The position numbers and the translations under genes are program-made. DNA of 64,000 nt, taken from Companilactobacillus halodurans. Lineage in GTDB: Bacteria; Bacillota; Bacilli; Lactobacillales; Lactobacillaceae. The DNA lies in assembly GCF_009600985.1 (NCBI RefSeq), contig NZ_VDFP01000011.1, positions 20,877 to 84,876 on the forward strand. Direction: 5' to 3'. Position 1 is the first letter of the stretch. The number at the start of each line of letters is the position of its first letter. Below, piece by piece: positions 19,001-28,011 of the stretch. Under the pieces are notes generated by a model. The model searched no databases. It was not told the origin of the DNA and was given only the letters and a program-made list of their open reading frames with translations.

Positions 19001-19898
19001 CTTCTGCCTCGTACTCTTCTTTTCTTCTACAAATCAAAGTAGACCATCCCTTAAGATGGAGAACTTCAACGACGATAAAACCTATTTCTGTCATTTTATC
19101 AGTAATCAAAGCTTCTTTTTCATTGATAATTCCTGAAAGAATGACAAATCCATTTTTATTTAAATGTTCATCGATTTGAGGGACAAACTGTAAAATCACA
19201 TCTGCCAAAATATTAGCTACAATGACGTCAACTTTTCCATTTACGCCGTCTAACAATGAATTCTCGTACACTTCAATATCTTCGCAGCCAGGATTTAATT
19301 GAATATTTTCTTTAGCCGCACGAACGGCTTCTTTATCCAAATCAAAAGCTTTAATATCACTGACGCCTAATTGACGTGCTTGAATCGACAGGATTCCTGA
19401 ACCTGTTCCAACGTCATAGAGTGACTTGGATTGACCAAGTATCATCTCTAAAGCTTGCATACAAGAAAAAGTCGTGGAATGAGTTCCCGTTCCAAAGGAC
19501 TTGCCTGGGTCCATCGTGATTATTCGTTCACCAGGGTTCTTGGGTTGGTAATCGACCCAATTTGGCACAACAGTCAAATAACGGCTGATTTGAACGGGAT
19601 GATAATATTGTTTCCATTCATTTTCCCAACTTTTATCGTCTAAATCACTGACAGATACTTCCACTCCAGTAATATCAAAACCAAAATCAGTTAATTTGTT
19701 AATCTGTGCTTCTAATTCTGTCAAAATCTTTGTATTATAATTTTTTTCATCAAAATAAGAATTAATCTTGGTTTTGACACTTTTATCTTCATCATCGACC
19801 ATTTCTGTTCCGTTTGCGCCAACACGCATAAATACGTCAGAAATAATCTCGGGGTCAAAATCATTTGGGATTGCGACCGTTATTTTTTTCCAAATCAT
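18981..19898 (-). CDS. prmA: Ribosomal protein L11 methyltransferase
   Basis: PrmA trimethylates lysines and the N-terminus of L11. The 305-residue protein has an N-terminal substrate-binding domain, then DPGKSFGTGTHSTT and the SAM loop LYDVGTGSGILSI. The catalytic-region motif is VANILADVI. It heads the prmA-rsmE operon. Confidence 0.96.
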   Translation of the reverse strand: MIWKKITVAIPNDFDPEIISDVFMRVGANGTEMVDDEDKSVKTKINSYFDEKNYNTKILTELEAQINKLTDFGFDITGVEVSVSDLDDKSWENEWKQYYHPVQISRYLTVVPNWVDYQPKNPGERIITMDPGKSFGTGTHSTTFSCMQALEMILGQSKSLYDVGTGSGILSIQARQLGVSDIKAFDLDKEAVRAAKENIQLNPGCEDIEVYENSLLDGVNGKVDVIVANILADVILQFVPQIDEHLNKNGFVILSGIINEKEALITDKMTEIGFIVVEVLHLKGWSTLICRRKEEYEAEDGAILR

Positions 19899-19940
19899 AA
19901 ACGTTCCTCCATTATTATAAGATTACTAGAAAAGGCCAAT

Positions 19941-19963
19941 AAAAAAAAGACGTTACCGTCTTT
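19941..19963 (-). terminator. Terminator overlapping the stop of the next gene
   Basis: AAAGACG/CGTCTTT stem with a 4-base loop and a minus-strand T8 run. It overlaps the last codons of the 133-residue protein gene. Confidence 0.8.
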
Positions 19964-20363
19964 ATTTAGTTAAAAAACCAATTGTATGAATAAAATCTAC
20001 TTGGCGTTGTTTAATTTTTTGTTTTGCTTCTTCTAATTTTGGATGATTGATTTGATTTTGATCCGTATCTAAGCAGCTGATCCCATCAATTAAATCGAGA
20101 AAATATTGATTCAGTTTTTCAGCTATCAAACTATTTTCCAATTGGTATTTTGTTATATATGAATTGCATAGTTTGATAAATTTATGAATATTAGAAAGAT
20201 AGTTTTCTTGCAACCGAGCATATGTTTCGTATCGTAAGGCTTCCCCACGCTCGATTACCTTCATCGTTTTAAAATATTCCGCAAACACTTCATTATAAGT
20301 AACGAACCTTTCTAATAAGACATTTGTTTCTAAAATACGATATTTACTAGTTGTTAATTCCAT
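19962..20363 (-). CDS. Unknown helical protein, 133 residues
   Basis: A wholly helical, charged protein with no membrane segment and no motif I recognise. It has several tyrosines and repeated hydrophobic heptads (LLERFVTYNEVFAEYF). It is monocistronic between two terminators and a likely lineage-specific cytosolic protein. Confidence 0.6.
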   Translation of the reverse strand: MELTTSKYRILETNVLLERFVTYNEVFAEYFKTMKVIERGEALRYETYARLQENYLSNIHKFIKLCNSYITKYQLENSLIAEKLNQYFLDLIDGISCLDTDQNQINHPKLEEAKQKIKQRQVDFIHTIGFLTK

Positions 20364-20444
20364 AAATCCACCTCATTTCTTTTTAAGACTATACCATATG
20401 TTTTTAATTATTAAAAGCATTAGTTTTTAGTTATATAATTATAA

Positions 20445-20480
20445 TAAAAAAGAACAACCTATTTTTTATCAGGTTGTTCT
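20445..20480 (-). terminator. Terminator after small charged protein
   Basis: AGAACAACCT pairs perfectly with AGGTTGTTCT, followed by six T on the minus strand. It overlaps the stop codon of the 57-residue gene. Confidence 0.85.
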
Positions 20481-20632
20481 CTTGTGTCATAAGCTTTTTT
20501 CCTTAAAGATTCATTATCCTTAAACAACTTTTGAGCCTCAGATAATTTCTTTGGGCTATTCTTAATTTCTTGAGAAATTTTGCTAAAATCATTTTTGGCA
20601 GGATCTTCTGGTTCTTTTTTAAACAAACTCAT
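20459..20632 (-). CDS. Small charged protein, 57 residues
   Basis: The reading frame begins MSLFKKEPEDPAKN and ends EQPDKK. A good AAGGAG lies 9 bases before the ATG, and a terminator hairpin overlaps the stop. It is very rich in Lys and Glu, with no hydrophobic segment. The ribosome site and terminator together make it a likely real gene. Function unknown. Confidence 0.7.
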   Translation of the reverse strand: MSLFKKEPEDPAKNDFSKISQEIKNSPKKLSEAQKLFKDNESLRKKAYDTREQPDKK

Positions 20633-20802
20633 CTAATCGCTCCTTATCCTGTTGTAACGCTAATAATTATATAACAGTTAGCTACAAATGGTTTAATAAT
20701 TAAAAATAAATTGTATGCCAAATATTCAATTACTTTTAAAAATTATCTGCTTTGTTATTATATACTAAGTAAGTGTTAAGTATTGGGGATTGGTGACAAA
20801 AA

Positions 20803-21309
20803 ATGAGCAAAAAAAAGAAATTACAAAAAACTCTCGTAGAAAAAATTTTAGATAAAGAAAAAATTGCATATCAACCGATGACTTTTGAAACTGAAAAAGA
20901 CGGCGATACTCAAGAAATTGCGACTGATAAGACTAGTCGTGACGGCTACAAAATTTATAAAACATTAGTTTTAACTGGAAATAAAACTGGTCCTTTAGTT
21001 GGCATGCTGCCATTAGATAAGCATCTAAGCTACAAAAAGTTGGCTAAAATATCAGTCAATAAAAAAGTTGGCATGATTCCTCTAAAAGACCTCGTTAAAA
21101 CTAGTGGCTTTGAACATGGAGCCAATAGTCCAGTGGGAATTCGTTCGCTTCACAATTATCCTATTTATTTCTCAAAAGAAGCCGATGAAGCTGAAAAAAT
21201 TATCGTCTCAGCTGGCAAAATTGGGCAATCACTCTTGGTTGAACCACATGACCTGGCAAAATCAGTTGATGCTAAATTTGGAGATTTTGCGGTTGATAAT
21301 CCAGAGTAA
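20803..21309 (+). CDS. ybaK: YbaK/EbsC family Cys-tRNA(Pro) deacylase
   Basis: A 168-residue editing-domain protein that removes cysteine wrongly attached to tRNA-Pro. Conserved elements visible are KIYKTLVLTGNK (catalytic Lys region), AKISVNKKVGM and GANSPVGIR, all typical of YbaK. A short basic N-terminal tail (SKKKKLQKT) precedes the domain. Own terminator downstream. Confidence 0.9.
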   Translation: MSKKKKLQKTLVEKILDKEKIAYQPMTFETEKDGDTQEIATDKTSRDGYKIYKTLVLTGNKTGPLVGMLPLDKHLSYKKLAKISVNKKVGMIPLKDLVKTSGFEHGANSPVGIRSLHNYPIYFSKEADEAEKIIVSAGKIGQSLLVEPHDLAKSVDAKFGDFAVDNPE

Positions 21310-21312
21310 ACA

Positions 21313-21350
21313 AAAAGTCGAAGTGAATTAACACTCCGACAATTTTTTTA
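21313..21350. terminator. Terminator shared by ybaK and a small minus-strand gene
   Basis: GTCGAAGTG pairs with CACTCCGAC (one mismatch), followed by seven T on the plus strand. It sits between convergent genes. Confidence 0.8.
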
Positions 21351-21356
21351 CATTAA

Positions 21357-21488
21357 TTATGCAGCTTTGTTTTTCAAATTAGTGATAGCTTCTTCGATGG
21401 TTGTACCGTTGCCATAGCGATTACTATCTTTAACATCAACTGCTGTGAATAATTGATCCTTCATATCTAAAAGAATTCTGTATTTCAT
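21357..21488 (-). CDS. Small protein, 43 residues
   Basis: Begins MKYRILLDMKDQLFTAVDV, contains NRYGNGTTIEEAI and ends NKAA. A perfect AAAGGAGG ribosome site is 8-9 bases upstream and a terminator follows. It may form a small beta-beta-alpha unit. Function unknown. Confidence 0.75.
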   Translation of the reverse strand: MKYRILLDMKDQLFTAVDVKDSNRYGNGTTIEEAITNLKNKAA

Positions 21489-21646
21489 ATTATTCACGCC
21501 TCCTTTATGTTCCGTATATCTTAGAGGTAGCGACTGAGATTATAATACGGTCTTCTTTTACCAAAGTCAACTTTAAGCTCTTGCCTTGACTTTATCAGGG
21601 ATTCGCATAAAATTTAAGACACAAGCATTAAAAAAAGGAGGATTTA

Positions 21647-21826
21647 ATGAACAATATTTGGAAATACGTTTTAGGATTTTTCATCGCCCTATTATTGTTT
21701 TCTATCTTTATCCATTTAATCTTGCCATTGATCGTCATCTTGGCAATTGTTGGTGGAATCTACTATCTATATAAGAAACACCAAAAAGATAAATATACCC
21801 CTGAGGGACGTAAAAAAGTAAATTAA
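21647..21826 (+). CDS. Small membrane protein, 59 residues
   Basis: Starts MNNIWKYVLGFF with AAGGAGG upstream. Residues 7-44 are almost uninterrupted hydrophobic (one or two helices), followed by a basic tail KKHQKDKYTPEGRKK. No family recognised. It is convergent with another small membrane protein and shares a bidirectional terminator with it. Confidence 0.75.
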   Translation: MNNIWKYVLGFFIALLLFSIFIHLILPLIVILAIVGGIYYLYKKHQKDKYTPEGRKKVN

Positions 21827-21839
21827 TCAATTAAATGAC

Positions 21840-21890
21840 AAAAGCAGAGTTTGATTGCAACGACAATTGCAGTTAAACCCTGCTATTTTT
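21840..21890. terminator. Bidirectional terminator between two small membrane protein genes
   Basis: AGCAG, GTTT and TGCAA blocks pair in order with TTGCA, AAAC and CTGCT. T runs flank both sides. The minus-strand gene's stop lies inside it. Confidence 0.75.
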
Positions 21891-22056
21891 TTGGCTTATC
21901 AATGTCTGCTGTAGCGGAGATCAGTAGTAAAACCGCTCCTGCAACGACAGCAGAAATCAAATTACTTTTGCTGAACCATTTGAAAATAAATCCTAGTACA
22001 GCTAAGACCAAAAGTAAAATACCCAACCAACGGTCTAATTTCATCAGTAAATTCAT
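21883..22056 (-). CDS. Small membrane protein, 57 residues
   Basis: Starts MNLLMKLDRWLGILL and ends DKPKK. There are two hydrophobic helices (about 9-25 and 33-49) with a basic loop FKWFSKSN between them. AAAGG lies 8-9 bases upstream. Function unknown. Confidence 0.68.
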   Translation of the reverse strand: MNLLMKLDRWLGILLLVLAVLGFIFKWFSKSNLISAVVAGAVLLLISATADIDKPKK

Positions 22057-22101
22057 TTTGCACGACCTTTTATTATTATTTTCGATTAAAAAATATTAGA
22101 A

Positions 22102-22134
22102 TGTATACAGAATGTTTTATTAGTTTAGTATACA
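22102..22134. promoter_or_regulatory. Inverted repeat TGTATAC-N19-GTATACA before M20 gene
   Basis: Perfect 7-bp arms 19 bases apart, starting 53 bases before the peptidase start. The downstream arm overlaps a possible -10 (TATACA). Possible operator; the regulator is unknown. Confidence 0.4.
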
Positions 22135-22154
22135 TTATTTTGGAGGAGTAAAAA

Positions 22155-23375
22155 ATGGACAAAGCACAAAGACTTAGTATTTTAGACGACTTGATAAAAT
22201 TAGAAACAGTCAATGGCGACGAAGAAAAAGTTGCCAATTACTTAAAAGATTTATTCGAAAAACATAATATCAATGTCGAATTGAATAAGTATGCCGACAA
22301 GCGTGTTTCTCTAGTTGCGACTATCAAAAAAGGCGATGGTCCAATATTAGGCTTTACTGGGCATGAGGATGTCGTCCCTACTGTTGATGATGACAAATGG
22401 AATTATGGTGCTTTCAATCCCAAACACATCGATGGCAAAATATTTGGTCGTGGTTCATCAGATATGAAGAGTGGCCTCGCAGGTTTAGCAATTGCCTTGA
22501 TTGAATTGAATGAAGATTCCGATTTTAAAGGCAATCTAAAATTCTTAGCAACCGTCGGTGAAGAAGTCGGCGAAATTGGTTCTGAAAAGTTAGCTAAGGA
22601 AGGCTTCGTTGACGATGTCAAAGCGTTAGTCGTTGGTGAACCTAGCAATTCATCATCCCGTCTGGTTATGGAAAAATTGATTGACAGTGGATTAATTGAA
22701 GTCAATGGACAAAAGCCAGAAACACGGATGGCTGCTTTTTGTGCCCACAAGGGTTCAGTTACTTATAAGGTTATTTCTCACGGTAAAGCTGCCCACAGTT
22801 CAATGCCTGAAGTCGGCGTCAATGCTCTCGACAATTTAGTTGCTTACTATAATAAACAAAAAGAATACTTCCAAAAAATCGTTCAAACAGAAGACGACAT
22901 TTTGGGTACGACTAAACCTTCAGTTACGATCATGAAAGGTGGAGACCAAGAGAACACTATCCCTGATTATGCTGAGTTGACAGTTAAAATCAGAACCATC
23001 CCTGAATTCAGCAATGACAAATTGATTGCAGATTTGAAAGATTTAATTGAAAAATTAAATCAAGCTGATCCTAAAATGAACTTGGAATTCAAACTACTCA
23101 GCAACAATTGGCCAGTTAAGACAGATATCGATTCTGATTTCATTAAGTTGGTGCGTGACAGTTACAAAGATGTGCTCGGCGTAAACATTTTGACTGTTGG
23201 TGCTCCTGGTGGAACTGATGCCTCTCAATTTATTCAAGCTAACCCTGATTTAGATGTCGTTGTAGCTGGTCCTGGTAATGAAAGTGCTCACCAAATCAAT
23301 GAATTTGTTTTTGAAGATGATTACTTGAAATATATTGATATTTATAAAACAATTGCTAAGAAATACTTTAAATAA
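22155..23375 (+). CDS. M20 family metallopeptidase (ArgE/DapE type)
   Basis: A 406-residue zinc amidohydrolase. Metal ligands are visible in GHEDVVPT, GRGSSDMKSG, ATVGEEVGE and the C-terminal GNESAHQINEFV. A dimerisation domain lies between about 195 and 305 (AHKGSVTYKVISHGKAAHSS). It belongs to the ArgE/DapE/ACY1 group. The substrate (N-succinyl-diaminopimelate or an acyl amino acid) cannot be told from sequence. GGAGG precedes the ATG. Monocistronic. Confidence 0.9.
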   Translation: MDKAQRLSILDDLIKLETVNGDEEKVANYLKDLFEKHNINVELNKYADKRVSLVATIKKGDGPILGFTGHEDVVPTVDDDKWNYGAFNPKHIDGKIFGRGSSDMKSGLAGLAIALIELNEDSDFKGNLKFLATVGEEVGEIGSEKLAKEGFVDDVKALVVGEPSNSSSRLVMEKLIDSGLIEVNGQKPETRMAAFCAHKGSVTYKVISHGKAAHSSMPEVGVNALDNLVAYYNKQKEYFQKIVQTEDDILGTTKPSVTIMKGGDQENTIPDYAELTVKIRTIPEFSNDKLIADLKDLIEKLNQADPKMNLEFKLLSNNWPVKTDIDSDFIKLVRDSYKDVLGVNILTVGAPGGTDASQFIQANPDLDVVVAGPGNESAHQINEFVFEDDYLKYIDIYKTIAKKYFK

Positions 23376-23390
23376 AGCAATCCAAATTTA

Positions 23391-23438
23391 AAAAGAGCAA
23401 TCTCCAATTTTTATGAAATAGGAAGATTGCTCTTTTTG
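23391..23438 (+). terminator. Terminator after M20 gene
   Basis: AAAGAGCAATCT pairs with AGATTGCTCTTT, followed by a T run. Confidence 0.88.
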
Positions 23439-23723
23439 TTGTGATTTTATTCTAAGTCAAAAAAACTGATTTTTTTAAAGTATTCTTTCCTCAATTCTTT
23501 AAATTTTCTTATAAATCTAAAATGGGTCAAAAATAAATGCTACTTTAATCATAGTTAGATAATCCAATACTTTGCCAATACAATCTCTTGCTTGTCCTAA
23601 TCTAGTGCAATTATATTTCGTTTTTAAAACATTACTTAAATAACAACAATAGATTGTTTGTGTAAAAAGTCGATTCAAGGATTAACTAGTCTAATAATAT
23701 TGATTTGAGGGGAATATTTTGAA
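23439..23723. other. AT-rich gap before first SLAP-like gene
   Basis: No credible gene. AT-rich sequence with a GAGGGG ribosome site at its end. A TAATAT near 23695 may be the -10 of the surface protein promoter. I see no other structure. Confidence 0.5.
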
Positions 23724-24707
23724 ATGAAAAAGAATAAGTTTTTGTTAGCATCAACATTAGCTGTTTTAATTGCTCCAAGTATTTTAAATAATATTTCATA
23801 TGAATCTGAATCTTCTGTACAAGCAGCTACTACAACAACTGATAGCTTTAAAAATCCAGTTGGAGTAGTTGACCTGGGTGGAGCTTACACCGTTGATTCT
23901 AATGGCAATCAAACTGATCTCTTTCTTCCAGGTCAATCTTCTTGGAAGTTAGGAAAATCTATTCTTATTAATGGAGAAAGATATTACCAGGTAGCAACTA
24001 ATAACTATCTCAGTGCTACTCATATTACAGTAACTGATGGAGCATCTGGAACATATTCAGTTATCCAGCCAGCTGTCCCTAATCTTTTGGGAACTATAGA
24101 AAGCGATGCTCAAGTCTATAACATCGATGGAAATACTAACGGCGTCGTCCTTCCTGCAGGTTCCTCATGGCAATTAGGCCAATTGATAAACATCAAGGGT
24201 ATCGCCTATTACCAAGTGGCAACTAATGAATATGTCCTTGCCGCATTTGTTGAAACAAACGCATTTCCTATTACAACAATCACTTTAAACAATGCTTCAC
24301 GGATTGTTGATGACAATGGCAATTATACTGGTAAAACTTTGCCAGCCAATACGTCATGGAAAGCCGATAGTATGAAAAACATGAACAACATTACTTACTA
24401 TCGTGTCGCTACTAATCAATGGGTATCAAACGTTCCAATTCCAAGTTACTCCTTAACAACAACTCTAAAAAATAGCCAAGCTGTTTATAATACAGAAACT
24501 AATTCTATGACCAGAATTTTGCCTGCCGGCTCTTCGTGGAAAATTAATCGAGTTGTTCGTAATAAGAATAATCAATTCTATGGAAAAGTTTCCACTAATG
24601 AATGGTTATTGATAGATTCCAACACCTTAATGTCATATGGCGATTCTGACACAGTACCTAATGTTGCTGTTAGTGAACCCGAATTCGCTACCAGCATCAA
24701 CAATTAA
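23724..24707 (+). CDS. Secreted SLAP-like surface protein, 327 residues
   Basis: An N-terminal export signal (MKKNKFLLASTLAVLIAPS, cut after VQAA near residue 35) is followed by four imperfect repeats of about 65 residues. Each has the pattern of a small hydrophobic strand, NGxxxLPAGSSW and YYxVATNxYV. This pattern is like the SLAP domains of lactobacillus S-layer-associated proteins that bind wall polymers. No sortase motif. The C-terminus EFATSINN is shared with the protein at 38641. It probably coats the wall non-covalently. Confidence 0.78.
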   Translation: MKKNKFLLASTLAVLIAPSILNNISYESESSVQAATTTTDSFKNPVGVVDLGGAYTVDSNGNQTDLFLPGQSSWKLGKSILINGERYYQVATNNYLSATHITVTDGASGTYSVIQPAVPNLLGTIESDAQVYNIDGNTNGVVLPAGSSWQLGQLINIKGIAYYQVATNEYVLAAFVETNAFPITTITLNNASRIVDDNGNYTGKTLPANTSWKADSMKNMNNITYYRVATNQWVSNVPIPSYSLTTTLKNSQAVYNTETNSMTRILPAGSSWKINRVVRNKNNQFYGKVSTNEWLLIDSNTLMSYGDSDTVPNVAVSEPEFATSINN

Positions 24708-24737
24708 TTACTATTGAATCAAAAAATAACCTCAGTT

Positions 24738-24778
24738 TAAAAGACCATGAACTAGAATTTTGTTCATGGTCTTTTTTA
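24738..24778 (+). terminator. Terminator between surface protein and tex
   Basis: AAAGACCATGAAC pairs with GTTCATGGTCTTT, followed by a T run. It also shields convergent tex. Confidence 0.88.
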
Positions 24779-24785
24779 TCATATA

Positions 24786-26984
24786 TTATTTTTGTTGACC
24801 CTTACGCATTGTCAATTGAATTCGATTACGATTTTCATCCACTTCAAGTACCCAAACAGTCACGATATCACCAATCGTCACTACAGTACTAGGATCACTG
24901 ACAAAATGGTCAGATAGTTGTGAAATATGAACTAAGCCATCTTGTTTGACGCCAATATCGACAAAAGCTCCAAAATCAACGACATTACGAACAGTTCCCT
25001 GCAATTCCATCCCCGGTTTCAAATCAGCCATGGTTAAAACATCTTGACGCAGTAATGGTGCTGGCATGCTGTCACGCAAATCTCGACCCGGTTTACTTAG
25101 CCCTGCAATAATATCAGTCAAAGTTTCCGAACCAATTTCTAATTGTTGAGCCACTTCATTTTTATTCAACTGACTCAACTGTTGCTGCAATTTAGCTGTT
25201 CCAATATCACTAGCTGAAGAGTCGACATCTATCAATAACTTCTTAGCTGCTGGATAACTTTCAGGGTGAATATCGGTATTATCCAAGGGATTGCTACCAG
25301 AAATTATCCGCAAAAATCCGACTGATTGCTGATAAGCCTTTGGTCCCAAGCGAGGAACTTTCTTTAATGATTGACGATTCGAGAAAGCCCCATTTTCATT
25401 TCTAAATTTCACGATATTTTTGGCCGTCGTTGCAGTCAATCCTGAAATATGCGTCAACAATTCCGGACTAGCTGTATTCAAATTAACGCCGACTTGATTG
25501 ACCGCTGTTTCGACCACTCGGTCTAATTTCTCATCTAAATCTTTTTCGGAAACGTCATGTTGATACTGTCCTACCCCGATAGCCTTAGGGTCAACTTTGA
25601 TCAATTCTGCCAATGGATCTTGCAGACGGCGGCCGATACTAATAGCCGAACGCTCTTCAACGTGTAAATCCGCAAATTCTGCCCTAGCGTTTGCACTAGC
25701 TGAATAAACCGAGGCACCAGCTTCATTGACGATTACGTAATACACTGGGTGATTCAATTTTTTTAAAATGTTGCTGACGAACTCTTCTGATTCTCGACTG
25801 GCAGTTCCGTTACCAATCGCAATCATTTCAACATGATACTTTTCAAGCAATTTTTTAAACTCTGGACCTGCTGCAGCGCGTTGTTTAGCATTGGCAGGTT
25901 TATGTGGATAGATAACTTGCTTAGCCAAAAAGCGACCATTTTTATCAATAATGGCTAATTTACAACCTGTTCGATAAGCTGGGTCAAATCCCATCACTAC
26001 TTTGCCCTTTAAAGGTGCTTGCATCAAAAGATGATACAGATTGTTACCGAAGACTTGAATCGCATGATTTTGTGCTTCTTCCGATAATTTGCGACGCAGT
26101 TCTCTTTCGATAGCAGGTCCTAAAAATCGTTTATAGGCATCGGCAAAAGCATCTTCAATTTTAACTACCGCTGGGCCTGTCTTTTGACCTACTAATTGAG
26201 AATGGCCATACTTCAAAATTGCAGCTGTGTCTAAATCAATTCCCACTGTTAAGATTTTTTCGTGTTCCCCACGATTAATGGCTAAGACACGATAAGGTGG
26301 TACTTGTTTCAAAGCTTGACTGAACTCATAATAAGTTGCATAAACTTGTTGTTCATCTTTAGCTTTAGCTCCACGTTTCAATTTGCTAGTCAATTCGCCA
26401 TTTTGCCAAGTGTAGCCACGAATCCATTCACGGAATTTAGCATTCTCACTAAAATTCTCCACTAAAATTTCATGGACGCCAGCCCAAACAGATGTTAAAT
26501 CGGGTAAATCCTTATCTGCAGCAATAAAAGACTTAGCCTTACTATCAAGTCCATTCTTTGGAAAAGTCAGCAACCAATTTGCCAATGGCTCCAAGCCAGC
26601 TTCTTTTGCAATAGTAGCTTTCGTACGCCGTTTTTGTTTATATGGTAAATACAAATCTTCGACTTGTTGTAAAACGGTCGCATTTTCCAATTGTTGTTGC
26701 AGTTTAGGTGTTAATTTACCTTGTTCTTGAACCAAATTGATAACATCTTGACGTCTTTGATTCAATTTCATCAAACGATGAGCTTCATCTTCGATATTTC
26801 GAATCGCAACTTCATCAAGAGCGCCAGTTCGTTCTTTTCGGTAACGAGCAATAAATGGTACTGTGTCGCCTTCATTTAAAAGAGACAAGACCGCTTGAAT
26901 CTGTTGAATTCGATATTGATTCATTTGTTGATGAACTGGTTTGGCCAGATCAACTAGGTTATTCTCGTCTTGTTTTGTTGCCAT
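24786..26984 (-). CDS. tex: Tex family S1 RNA-binding transcription accessory protein
   Basis: A 732-residue protein of the usual Tex length. Order: N-terminal helical domain, YqgF/RNase H-like domain (VMGFDPAYRTGCKLAII), tandem helix-hairpin-helix region (VGVNLNTASPELLTHISGL, then RQSLKKVPRLGPKAYQQ), and C-terminal S1 domain (GTVRNVVDFGAFVDIG). It binds nucleic acid and is related to eukaryotic Spt6. The precise role in lactobacilli is not established. Confidence 0.95.
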   Translation of the reverse strand: MATKQDENNLVDLAKPVHQQMNQYRIQQIQAVLSLLNEGDTVPFIARYRKERTGALDEVAIRNIEDEAHRLMKLNQRRQDVINLVQEQGKLTPKLQQQLENATVLQQVEDLYLPYKQKRRTKATIAKEAGLEPLANWLLTFPKNGLDSKAKSFIAADKDLPDLTSVWAGVHEILVENFSENAKFREWIRGYTWQNGELTSKLKRGAKAKDEQQVYATYYEFSQALKQVPPYRVLAINRGEHEKILTVGIDLDTAAILKYGHSQLVGQKTGPAVVKIEDAFADAYKRFLGPAIERELRRKLSEEAQNHAIQVFGNNLYHLLMQAPLKGKVVMGFDPAYRTGCKLAIIDKNGRFLAKQVIYPHKPANAKQRAAAGPEFKKLLEKYHVEMIAIGNGTASRESEEFVSNILKKLNHPVYYVIVNEAGASVYSASANARAEFADLHVEERSAISIGRRLQDPLAELIKVDPKAIGVGQYQHDVSEKDLDEKLDRVVETAVNQVGVNLNTASPELLTHISGLTATTAKNIVKFRNENGAFSNRQSLKKVPRLGPKAYQQSVGFLRIISGSNPLDNTDIHPESYPAAKKLLIDVDSSASDIGTAKLQQQLSQLNKNEVAQQLEIGSETLTDIIAGLSKPGRDLRDSMPAPLLRQDVLTMADLKPGMELQGTVRNVVDFGAFVDIGVKQDGLVHISQLSDHFVSDPSTVVTIGDIVTVWVLEVDENRNRIQLTMRKGQQK

Positions 26985-27116
26985 ACTAGTCCTCCACGAT
27001 TATATTTCACAATTAATTACTATTATATTTAAGGAAATTACTTATAATGCCGTTTTCAATTATAGCATGACTAATTGAATTGCCCTGATTTTCAATCTAA
27101 CAATTTTTACAAATAA

Positions 27117-27160
27117 AAAAGGATTCTTTTAATGAAATTATTTCACTAAAAGAACCCAAC
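27117..27160 (-). terminator. Terminator after toxin gene
   Basis: GGGTTCTTTTAGTGAAA pairs with a TTTCATTAAAAGAATCC arm (mismatches), followed by T6 on the minus strand. Confidence 0.8.
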
Positions 27161-27173
27161 TCTCAAACGAAAC

Positions 27174-27533
27174 TCAATATTTCCTTATATAAAATTCATT
27201 TATAAACTTATTTAATCCCACAATATCATCAATACATAATTCACCTAACTTATAAAAGTTAATATTTTCTTCTAAAGAAATTTCCCTTAATGTTCCAATA
27301 TCTACATAGGATTGCCTCAACAAGCCAGATTTTTTCCAATTTTTTATTTTATAATATTGTTTTTTTATTCTGTTAGATTTTTTCTCGTACTTCGTTGTTA
27401 ATGAAAAAAAAGTAATTGAATATTCATTTGAATTTACAACTAAAATCGGTCTTTTTTTCCCACTATCAGAATCAATAAAACTAACATAAAGTATTAAGAT
27501 ATCATCTGGTTTAGTAATCTTGTGATTTGTCAT
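27174..27533 (-). CDS. PemK/MazF-like toxin
   Basis: 119 residues of the type II toxin PemK-like beta-barrel fold. It opens KPDDILILYVSFIDSDSGKKRPILVV, the usual GDI...G..RP.LVL pattern in looser form, and has LRQSYVDIGTLREI, the S/T-x-x-L region. Such toxins are ribosome-independent mRNA endonucleases. Its start overlaps the antitoxin gene by 23 bases, with AGAGGAA upstream. The conserved Arg is present. Specificity is unknown. Confidence 0.78.
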   Translation of the reverse strand: MTNHKITKPDDILILYVSFIDSDSGKKRPILVVNSNEYSITFFSLTTKYEKKSNRIKKQYYKIKNWKKSGLLRQSYVDIGTLREISLEENINFYKLGELCIDDIVGLNKFINEFYIRKY

Positions 27534-27801
27534 TAAACCATTCCTCTATTTGCTTCTTTGTCTGCAATTTTTCAATAGGAATATCTTTGATACTTTTTCT
27601 TAACTCTCGTGAGGCTTTCTGTTTATCAGTTAGTTCAATTGCAAAAGGAATCTTGCCCTTTGACACAATTTGTTTAAAGTACATCACTATTGCTGTTGTT
27701 TGATTTAACCCTAATTCATCTAGAACAGATTGAGTCTCATCTGCCAAATTTCTATCAATATTGATGTTTAATTTTTTCTTAGAGCCTTCTTTCATTTGCA
27801 T
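27511..27801 (-). CDS. RelB/DinJ-type antitoxin
   Basis: A 96-residue protein with an N-terminal ribbon-helix-helix (LNINIDRNLADETQSVLDELGLNQTTAI) typical of DinJ/RelB, and a charged C-terminal tail that would bind the toxin. AAGGAGG lies seven bases before the ATG at 27801. The antitoxin is first in the operon. An ATGAG-N9-CTCAT repeat around its -10 box is a likely autoregulatory operator. Pairing DinJ-type antitoxin with PemK-type toxin is less common than DinJ-YafQ. Confidence 0.85.
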   Translation of the reverse strand: MQMKEGSKKKLNINIDRNLADETQSVLDELGLNQTTAIVMYFKQIVSKGKIPFAIELTDKQKASRELRKSIKDIPIEKLQTKKQIEEWFNDKSQDY

Positions 27802-27815
27802 TTCATTACCTCCTT

Positions 27816-27834
27816 ATGAGGTTATTATACTCAT
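27816..27834 (-). promoter_or_regulatory. Promoter -10 and operator of toxin-antitoxin operon
   Basis: The inverted repeat ATGAG-N9-CTCAT encloses a perfect -10 TATAAT (minus strand). A -35-like TCGAAA lies 17 bases further upstream. Ribbon-helix-helix antitoxins usually bind such sites. Confidence 0.6.
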
Positions 27835-27943
27835 GAACTGATTATATTTCGACTATTAATGCTTTATGAATTACTTAAAATCATTAAATTTACCATATTT
27901 GTAGAAGAGTAAATTTAGGCCCTGATGATTTAACAGTAAAATT

Positions 27944-27996
27944 CAAAAATACCCCTTAGACATACAAAAGTTTGTATATCTAAGGGGTATTTTTCT
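27944..27996. terminator. Bidirectional hairpin between toxin-antitoxin operon and reductase gene
   Basis: AAAATACCCCTTAGA pairs with TCTAAGGGGTATTTT around a 15-base loop, with T runs on both strands. It is the terminator of the flavodoxin-like gene. Confidence 0.85.
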
Positions 27997-28011
27997 CTTC
28001 CAATAAAAAAA

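Noticed and set aside
21586..21774. 62-codon plus-strand frame
   Set aside because: The true gene is in another phase (21647-21826) with AAGGAGG and a membrane helix.
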